Positions 56,761 through 64,000 of a stretch of 64,000 nucleotides of DNA are shown one piece after another. Origin of the DNA: Isoetes taiwanensis (lineage: Eukaryota; Streptophyta; Lycopodiopsida; Isoetales; Isoetaceae); the NCBI GenBank assembly GCA_021234155.1, contig JAJEKV010000004.1, forward strand, positions 20,749,619-20,813,618, given 5' to 3'. The position numbers were made by a program, and so were the translations under genes. The notes beneath the pieces are model-generated. The model was not told the DNA's origin and made no database searches. It saw only the letters and a list, made by a program, of their open reading frames with translations. Each line of letters opens with the position of its first letter. Position 1 is the first letter of the stretch.

Positions 56761-57080
56761 AGTAAGCGAAATAGCTGTTTCACTTATGCAAAAAAGAATT
56801 TTGAACCTCCCTTTTTTTTTTTTACGCATAAGCGAAACATAGTCGCTTACGCGAAAACAGTTTCGCCTAAGCAAAATAGCTATTTTGCTCATGCGCAAAT
56901 TTAGATTTTTTTTTTCCTTCACTTATGCGAAAATTGTTTTGCATAAGCGAAGCTACGCGAAACTTTTTTTTCCGGCCGGCAAGGAAAAAATACGAGAAAT
57001 ACATATTTAACCTAAAAATATGTATTTTTGGACTTTATATGTCTAGAAAAATAATTATATACGTACAAAACCTATCCTTG
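56760..57080. mobile_element. Decayed hAT element related to the palindromic MITE
   Basis: The right end, read on the minus strand from 57,080, is CAAGGATAGGTTTTGTACGT, close to the CAGGGATAGGTTCTATACGT end at 22,031. The adjacent AATACATATTTAACC and CCGGCCGGCAAGG also match the inner edge of that MITE (22,085-22,140). Several GCTTACGCGAAA / GCATAAGCGAAA motifs (56,767-56,970) are degenerate forms of the GCGTACGCGAAA unit. The left end and target duplication were not found. Confidence 0.65.
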
Positions 57081-58509
57081 TTTATGGACATTTCATGTGC
57101 TTGTAGGAGAGAGCATTTTCGTGAAGACGATGTAGATTAATGCTTTCAAGGGTTCTTCTTTACTTGAAATATGCATGCAAGGAAAACACCCTGAAAAAAA
57201 AGTCTATATTTCTTTGCTTTTTTGTTGGAATATCTGAACTATAATATCCACAAATATAGAAATGTTAATTCCATAAGAACCAGTAATATACACACATATG
57301 GAAGTCATGTAAATATGGAAGTCATGTTAATTCTATAAGAACCAGGTGTAGATTCTTTTATTGATGATTAATTTGATTTTGGAAGGCCAAATGGATGTAA
57401 ATAAGCAGCATCCTGTTTACATATTTATCTTGCATCAAGACATACCATTATTAGACCGATATTAAATTCAAATTTGAAAATGTTATGGGGGAATTTTGTG
57501 TTGATTGTTCCATATTGTTCAGACCTATTTTATTTGTTTCAGATAAGTCTAGAAGGAGTATGTAAGATAGTGTTCTTTCACATCTATTATTATGCAACAC
57601 TTTCAATAGTTGCTCTCTTCAAATCTACAATGCGAAGCCTATATGCAGTCAATGTTTGCTTCCAATCTGCAAATACAACGTCTTCAACCATTGCCTAAGC
57701 TTTTATCTTGATCATAAATTGAACATACCTCTTATATAGCTTATAGAACAAAGAAAAAACCTGAAAGCAATGCAGAGCTACACGAACTGCTTGCCAATGT
57801 CTCTGCCTGATATTTCTCGAGTGCTTCCAAATTTCATATAAAGGGTAAGAATGGCACTGCCAATAAAAACGTCAGAACCAAATCCTGACCTATTTACCAC
57901 ATTCCAAGCTTCTTGCAGCAGACACTATTTTGCATATTTCATCTTCATCAGATTGTTCAGTTGTTGTTGGACTTATATAATTAGATTCCTATTGGTTAGT
58001 ATCACTATTATGATCAGGGTTTGTCCTCGAAAATCCAAACGAGTGAGGTTTATTAATCCCAGTCATAATGGTTTCACTGATCAGAAACGTTGTATTCTGG
58101 TTATTGATTTAGTGGAGATGCCCAGATGTGGCTTTTCTTTATTGTATTCAGGTTATTGGTTTAGTGGAGATGTCCAAATGTGGCTTCTCTTTCAGTTTAT
58201 CTCTTCACTCTCTCCCTTATCTAGTTCTGACAATTGAATTTATCTTCGTATAATGATAAGAAGATAAAGTATTTTAGCAATTTTTTGGAAGGATGTACCT
58301 GAAGCGAAAGACTTCAACTTTAGATCTTAATGGCATTTTTCTAAGTTGTTTTGAAGTTTTTTTTTTTTTTTTTGGGGAGGGGGGACCGAAAGCAAAAAGG
58401 TTTATTTGAAAAGTACAAAATTGACATGTCTCATCTAGCTGTATAAGCACAAGGAGAGCCATAGGAGCACGAGTCTGAAGCGCAATGAACTTACTCCTGA
58501 ATAGGAGAC
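57081..58509. other. AT-rich stretch, no gene
   Basis: No domain is seen. A tandem duplication of about 53 bp lies at about 58,098-58,200 (GGTTATTGATTTAGTGGAGA and its near copy). A near-repeat AATATGGAAGTCATGT.AAT sits at about 57,296-57,335. A T-run is at 58,355-58,372, close to the LINE tail. Confidence 0.5.
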
Positions 58510-60120
58510 TAACGATAAGAATAGAATAGAATAGAATATGATTTTATCGTCCACGGAGACCAACTGGCCTATGGGACCCAAGTACAAAGGGAGAGCAAAG
58601 CAGCGATACTACCGTGATTAAAAACCCCCCCAAGGGTTTTCGGGGAAAACCTTAGTAGCAATAAGGGCCGACATCATACCGCATGAGTTATATACATAAT
58701 CACAAGTGCACGGTGAGGTTAATGCCGGACGGGGGCATAACCGAAGTCGTCCGGCAGATCCATTACCTCCCTCGGAGGTAACGATCCCAACAAAGCCTAC
58801 AGAGGCCGTGCTCAGTAGCTCATGGGGCACAACTAACCGAGCATACCGAGCCCGGATATGCCGGATGCGCCGAACAAAGCCCGAGGGCATGACTTTCAAC
58901 CTCAATGGCGCCGCTGATGGCGATCGACGCACTCGCCCTCACGCTGCTCGAATCCATCTCCCCGTCTCAATGCGGAGGTGGTGTGCACTGCGGCGAATGC
59001 AAGCAATCACCCCGCTTTTTCATGGGTAGATGGGTGCGCAGTAGTGGTGTGGGCGCTCATGAGCATGGGATTAACTCGCCGTCGATAATTTGCCACCTTG
59101 ACATGTGACGGGGCCTCGTGATCCCAAAGCTTGGCCATGAAGCAAGCATCCAAGTATCGCTTCAAGGCGGTCGCGTTCCTTCGGTGTATGCACCGGGTCC
59201 ACATCCGTGCCCGCACATTCCATAGCGAAACCACTGGGATTGCTTGTCTTTCCAGCAGGCTTTGAGTCGCCCGGGCCCATCGCCATCGCCAAAGCAAGGT
59301 TGGGCAGCCGGGCTTCATCCATAGCCACCACCTTCCGGAAGTAAATAATGTGACGTTCGGCCACCCTCTCCAGAATGGAAGGAAGCCCGTCTCCTGGAGC
59401 AAGATCTCGATATGGGACCGTGGACTTCACTCCGGTGCGGGGCCAAGAAGGCCTTCTCAGACTGCTCTAGATCGCTCCAAGTGGTGCGGGATATCACCGC
59501 CCCCCACACTTCGCGCTCCATAGAGGAGGACCGGTTCAACCAAGGCCCGAACAAGTGTGCCTGGTGACCCCATGCATACCGCCTTTGTGACGTTGTTTTT
59601 GCATTGCATACAAGGCTTTCCAAACTGCAAGTGACCCAGAACCCGATGGATGCATCCCGCTGTGTGGTAGTAGAAAACTCAATGCCCAAATACTTATAAG
59701 ATCGAGCCACCTCCACTACCCGCCGGGTACATGAATGAGGGAAGGCGTGGGTGCCGGATGATGGGACCCCAAGAAGACTTTGTCTTGGCCAAGTTAACTC
59801 TCATGTCGTTGAATTGGCGTAAAGTCCTCGGGGTATATGCGCAGCAGGTCAACATCATCGGATATATGAGTTGCCGGATTATGTGGTGCATCAACCGAAG
59901 TGCCTCCCCGTGCTCAACTAGCCATTCTTCTAGCTGGTCAATGTACAAGCCTAAGAGCGTCGGGGATAGAGGGCAGCCCCGGTGTGACGCTCCCGAATAT
60001 ATCGACCCTTCTGACGATATATATCGGGGACTTTCCCTCCCATGGCAATCATCTCACCATGAGCGGGGCCCTTCGCCTATTTCGGGCCATCTATGAAATG
60101 AGGCCCAAAGAAGGACACTA
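58510..60120 (-). pseudogene. Degenerate GC-rich LINE, minus strand
   Basis: Its 3' end is marked by a (TTCTA)n tail on the minus strand (58,518-58,538) and the same 3' module as at 2,243-2,290. Coding traces run 59,950 to 59,000 on the minus strand: YIDQLEEWLVEHGEALRLMH, then LIYPMM where a frameshift has destroyed the YADD box, FNDMRVNLAKTKS, and SYKYLGIEFSTTTQRDASIG. These are the RT palm end and the post-RT region of a non-LTR retrotransposon. Many frame breaks show it is old. Its G+C content is well above that of the window, so it differs from the L1-like element at 20-24 kb. Confidence 0.72.
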
Positions 60121-61022
60121 AGGGGTCATTCGCCCACGCCGATTGGGACTCCTACGTCGCGAAGCATGAATACAAGGGTTAGCACACAAAGATGAATATA
60201 CATAAATAACCACCACGAAGGGTGGCGATCCATCTAATATACCAACGCATAGAATATGCATCTAATCCTACGAAAACACCGAACCCGGGTTCTACCCCTA
60301 CTGACTCCGTGAGGATCGACCGACCTACCGGGCCTCAAGAGATCGTTGCAGACCAAGTCTTGGCATGGCGCTGGCTGGCATAGAACATTGGCTAGGGTTG
60401 TCCACTCCATCCGCCCCTCGTGCACACTTTGCGGATGGGTCAATTCATGCTATGGCTTTGCTATAGCCTTCAGGAGACGAAACTCGGGGCATCACCCTCT
60501 CGAGCCTACTCCCGTGTTCATGACGCTGGTCCGATGAGGCAGGTCTGGGGCGTCCCCTTCCAGAATCAGTGGTTCCATGGGTGAGCTAGAGAATACGGCC
60601 GTGATCAGCGCCGACCCGTGATCCGCATCCGTGCAGACTTACTCACCCTAAATCTACTCAAAGTGCATGGTGCTCCATATGGATCACACCTCTACACCCA
60701 GGGAGTGTCGGATCCATACCCGGCCCACGTGCCCGCCATCGCCTAGTCCATTGTAGGAGTCTCGTGAGCCTTGTATGCTCATGCAAGACCCCACCCCTCA
60801 TGTCACCACATGTGTTCCTTGTCCGGTGCTAAGCCAGACCATAGCATCTAGGACCCGGTGGGTTCTTGTGCACAGGCCGCATTTAATGGGACTCTACAGG
60901 GCGCTATCTAGGAGCATACTACAATACACCTGCTCAGAGGCCTCTACCCCGTAATCCCCCGCTTCGTGAGTCGATTAAACAAAGAACTAACAATCCATCC
61001 TTTCAGAGTAAGAACCAGAATT
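60121..61022. other. GC-rich noncoding stretch
   Basis: More G+C-rich than the window average, with no long frame and no recognised domain. It may be the 5' region of the adjacent LINE or part of another retroelement's LTR. GGGTTCTACCCCTACTGACTC near 60,287 and several short palindromes occur, but nothing specific. It ends at the CACTA terminus at 61,023. Confidence 0.35.
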
Positions 61023-61600
61023 CACTACAAGAGGATAGGGTTTTTGCGTCAACCCCTGTGTCACTACCTTTTAAGGTTTGTCAGATTTGTGTCAGAAGCT
61101 TGAAAGTGACACAAATTGATTTGATTGCGTCAGAACTTGTGTCAATACAGTTGTGTCAATAGCAACGTCATTCTTATAACACATGTGTATCAAAATTTTG
61201 GATTTTTTTCGTTAGCTTTTATAATGATGATTATATCGTTTATTGCAACAAGATTGTGACATAATTTAAGTCAAGTATAGCAATAGGTTTGTTTCCACTA
61301 TAACGTCGCCAGTTCTGAAGTTTTTAGTCAATTTTGTTACGCATTTGTGTCACATTTTGTAATAGCTTCTTGTCACCTTTTGTGAAATATTTATGTCATT
61401 TTGTAGTGTTAAGTATAACGGCAATTTTACGATAATTTTTTGTTATAGATTGTGGCACTTATGGCTTGTGGTTGTGTAAAAAAAGTGTCAATGTAATGAC
61501 ATTGTTAAGTAGAAATACATAGCTATCTTGATGCAAAAAGGGCTAAGTCAAGACACAAAAGTGCCACTAGCCAGTATGAAGGAAACAAACTTGCAAATAA
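61023..61600. repeat. Second CACTA left terminus and subterminal repeats
   Basis: Terminal CACTACAAGAGG followed by repeated TGTGTCA, TTGTGTCAATA and GTGACACAA in both orientations at short spacing. These are the expected recognition sites of its own partner protein and differ in sequence from those of the first CACTA. Confidence 0.8.
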
Positions 61601-61759
61601 ATATTTTATAGTATATTTAATTAGATTAGCATGGTTTTAATGATAATATGATAAATGTATAAATAACATTAGAAGTATATAACCAATATTTATTTGTTTA
61701 TGCATGTATATTTATAATCAACGCAGAGCAAACTTTTATAAAATATTCAATGTAAATTA
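61601..61759. other. 3' flank of the TNP2 tail
   Basis: AT-rich; probable 3' untranslated region of the minus-strand transposase tail. Nothing else is seen. Confidence 0.5.
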
Positions 61760-62494
61760 TCATAAAGCATTGAATTGGTCTTCGATATCATGCTCAATGT
61801 CATCCAACTCATCATCATCCAAATGTAAGCACAAATTTGTAAGCAAATTAAAACGTGAACCAATGCTTGAAACTTCTTCATCTTCAATATAGTCATCAAT
61901 GCCATAGTCACTTAGTTGTCCACTACTTCTAACCTCATCTCGTTGAGGAGAGATCATCATTGGAGATCGCAAAATGAAATCAGTATTTCCTTCATTGATA
62001 TCATCATTAACATCTTGAGGTAATACATCACTTGTACCTTCATGATGTCATATAGGTGTAATATTGCCTTCAATAGTATCAAAGTGTGATACATCAACAA
62101 CCCTTTCTATTACAGGTGTAAAGTCCTCTGCTGTATGATCTGATTGTCGATCTTCATCATCAGATGTTGGTTCAATATTGTCTTCAAGTGCAGGAATTCC
62201 AATCACACGACGAGACCTAGGTTGAGAATGTATAACAATCCACCAATCATTATTGTCAGAATCTGGATAAAAAAAGACTTGCTCAACTTGATTTGGAAAA
62301 ACAAATGGTTCATCCATATCCGCTAGCACTTTTGTGGAGTCAATCTCCATAAATCCAGAAGCATGTATTTTTATTGTTCTTCCACGACCTCGATAAACAA
62401 CTCTGAACCACTTTGCTTTCAAGACATTTACACAAAATGTCCGATAGTTTAACTCAATGATATTGGATATTAACATAGCACAATTCACCATCAA
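61760..62494 (-). pseudogene. TNP2 C-terminal tail (DUF4216-type) of the second CACTA
   Basis: Minus strand. LNYRTFCVNVLKAKWFRV, GFMEIDSTKVLADMDEPFVF and PNQVEQVFFYPDSDNNDWWI parallel the last exon of the first element's TNP2 (LNFRSFHVNVLKAKWFKT, PFVFPSQVKQVFF). The C-terminus LHLDDDELDDIEHDIEDQF matches LQLDDDEIEEVEQDLLYDI. A stop near 62,045 splits it into two frames. Upstream of 62,495 the sequence changes abruptly to a LINE fragment, so all catalytic parts of TNP2 are missing. Confidence 0.85.
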
Positions 62495-62497
62495 TAA

Positions 62498-63240
62498 GGT
62501 TACTGCCCTGTGGGCCCTAGACTCTCCAGTGCCGTCTTCTGTGGTTGCATTTCCATGGAAGGTTCTTCCTCATGGGAAGGCAACTAAGCTTTTAGGCATT
62601 CCAGTTGGTATACACCTCTCATCTGGTGATGCATGGGATGTCATTATTAAGGGGTTGGAAAGGCATTTGTTCTGGTGGTCCACGGCTAAGTTATCCATGG
62701 CTGGTCGTGTAACTGTGGCAAAGTCAGTTCTGAGTGGTACACATGTCTACATGGCATCCATGCTGGCACCGTTGTCAAAGATGCAGCTCATTGTTCGCAC
62801 TGTCAGGAACATCATCTGGGGTGGCACTGAAGAAGGAGCTGATGTTAAAGTTAGTTGGGCGAAGTGCATTATGCCTAAACTTTGTGGGGGGCTGGGGATG
62901 ATTCACTTTCTTCTCCAGAGCAAGGTGCTGATCTCTAAGTTCATGTGGCGGATTCTCAATAATGCTGATAATTCTCCAGGTCTGCGTCTCATTCACCAGT
63001 CTTTACAGAGGTGCATTTCCTTTGGCTCTCCATCCATTAAGCCTCTCCTCCCATGGGCATTATTCTATCCACTTTCTCCATATCCTAATGCATCTCCTTT
63101 CCTCAAGGGGTTGCTAACTGCTTGGGAGACTGTGCGCACTTTGTTTCAGTTCCATCCAATGGCCCGCACAGATCCTACAGTCAGTTGTTGGTGGATCCCT
63201 TTGGGTGACGGTCATGCAGATTGTCCCCTGGTCTCTTCTG
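62498..63240 (+). pseudogene. LINE ORF2 fragment (post-RT region) inside the second CACTA
   Basis: A plus-strand open frame with L1-type post-RT blocks: KATKLLGIPVGIHLSSGDAW, KLSMAGRVTVAKSVLSGTHV, IIWGG and GGLGMIHFLLQSKVLISKFM. It parallels the LINE at 20-22 kb (KLLGIPLVL, GLAIAGKIAVANAVL, FIWGGG) but is a different, clearly diverged element. Neither the YADD box nor a 3' tail is present. No target duplication is visible, so it looks like filler captured at a deletion rather than a simple LINE insertion. Confidence 0.82.
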
Positions 63241-63244
63241 TCCA

Positions 63245-64000
63245 TCCATTGACTTGCGGCCCCAGTAATAAAACTCTTGTAACATCAAGCTTCCTTCTAA
63301 ACAACCATGCATCCTACGATTATAAGGCACGATTTTTTCTAGCAAAGCTTTAGGCATTGACATAACAAGGTCATTTTTAGTCTCATTATCATGATCCAAA
63401 TCTAGAGTAGCGAATCGATTTTTTATTTGCATTGCCGCAGTATTAGACCTAGTGCGGGCACATGTACTTGGTCCGAGACTATGGCCATGCGTAGCAAGAT
63501 CCTCCATGCACGAGTTTTTTGCTCCCTTTACTGAGTTGATAACACTACATCTAGGTTCTTCATCGTCTAACATAGATTTCCTTGCACTGTTTGTTCCCGA
63601 CATAATAAACTGCAAAGAATTAAAAGTAATCAAATGCATGTGCCAACTAACAAGATCTATTCACATGTTATGTTAGTCACCTTTTTTAATCCCCCTTTTC
63701 TTTTTGGGGGGGGGGTATATGTAGCATACCTCGCTAGCTTCCTGCTCGAGCCGACATTCTTCGTCACTTTGTTGCGGCCTGTTTCGCCACATGCCATATC
63801 TTGCCTCGTGTTCTTGTCGGACATGATAAGAACGCGTAGCACTACCACGAGATGTATTTCACCAACAACTTTCACGATTGAGGTACAATGCCTCAACGGG
63901 GTTATTTCTAGGTTTTTTCTGTGTCGGCGAGGCGATACAAAAGACGAAGATGAAGAGGAAGAAGAAGACGAGGATGCTCGACCTGGTAAATAATCATTTC
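63245..64000 (-). pseudogene. First half of the SET-type CACTA gene, second copy (partial)
   Basis: Minus strand. The stretch ALLEKIVPYNRRMHGCLEGS and LQEFYYWGRK (about 63,350-63,255) matches VIIPFDRRTLGCWDGQLP / EEFIYWGHK of the first element. Upstream, VRQEHEARYGMWRNRPQQSD and EECRLEQEASEV (63,820-63,730) match IREQHRLKHGWMRN and DEERRVRREAEEV, with an intron between as in the first copy. The SET-like half is lost at the LINE fragment. A Glu/Asp-coding run (63,935-63,975) lies near the window end. Frame breaks are present. The first-half similarity between two different CACTA elements shows that the gene travelled with this transposon lineage. Confidence 0.72.

Larger units (their letters stand above)
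61023..64000. mobile_element. Second CACTA transposon, left part (runs past the window end)
   Basis: Starts CACTACAAGAGGATAGGGTT at 61,023, sharing the first 13 bases with the element at 41,145. The subterminal repeats here are built on (T)GTGTCA/TGTGTCAA rather than GACTCTA (61,050-61,560). Inside are the TNP2 C-terminal tail (minus), a LINE fragment (plus) and the first half of the SET-type gene (minus), in the same order as in the first CACTA. The element is defective because the TNP2 core is missing. The right end is outside the window. Confidence 0.85.

Overview
This is nuclear DNA from a land plant, and almost all of it is transposable elements. The evidence is the element mix (TNP2-type CACTA, chromodomain Ty3/gypsy, L1-like LINE, Rep/helicase Helitrons, hAT and PIF-like MITEs), GT..AG introns, an AAACCCTAA-type 5' leader (36,110-36,125) and a captured plant ATP sulfurylase fragment. 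A non-flowering lineage such as a fern, lycophyte or conifer is plausible, but this is inference. I see no intact host gene. There is no operon, CRISPR array or convincing tRNA/rRNA gene.

Layout. (1) 1-11,150: decayed AT-rich DNA with two Helitron 3' ends (3,042 and 10,462; the first follows a Helitron Rep N-terminal remnant), a retroposon 3' module with a (TTCC)n tail, a TIR MITE (8,427-8,747), a pair of 184-bp LTR-like repeats around a gag-like ORF, and a foldback sequence with tRNA-like pieces. (2) 11,270-40,320: one long nest. A minus-strand Helitron Rep/helicase gene is the host layer. It is split by a 4.7-kb TIR element (about 33,286-38,033, carrying captured exons) and by a gypsy chromovirus (12,601-32,777, 5-bp duplication GAGTA). 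The gypsy 5' LTR was hit by a 7.6-kb two-gene DNA transposon of unassigned type (12,608-20,180, TA duplication) and by an L1-like LINE (20,390-24,711). The LINE was hit by a hAT-type MITE packed with GCGTACGC palindromes (22,031-22,686, 8-bp duplication). The gypsy integrase was hit by a Helitron (28,898-32,116) lying exactly between an A and a T.

(3) 41,145-52,989: an apparently complete 11.8-kb CACTA transposon with matching ends, a CAG duplication and arrays of subterminal GACTCTA/GACGCTA repeats. It has TNP2 on the minus strand, a plus-strand second transposon protein, a minus-strand gene with a SET-like domain, and a captured fragment of ATP sulfurylase. (4) 52,990-58,500: decayed sequence with pieces of host genes (a PPR-like fragment and a membrane-protein exon), tandem duplications and a second, worn palindrome-rich hAT relative. 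(5) 58,510-60,120: a GC-rich degenerate LINE on the minus strand. (6) 61,023-end: the left part of a second CACTA element of the same lineage, whose TNP2 core has been replaced by a LINE fragment; it still carries the N-terminal part of the SET-type gene.

How the genes work together. Nothing here forms a host pathway. The units are transposase sets: TNP2 plus its partner plus the SET-like protein in the CACTA elements, a transposase plus a coiled-coil/zinc-binding partner in the TA-flanked element, and gag-pol in the gypsy element. The two strongest leads for something undescribed are that TA-flanked two-gene transposon and the SET-like gene shared by two CACTA elements. The palindrome-packed hAT MITE is third.
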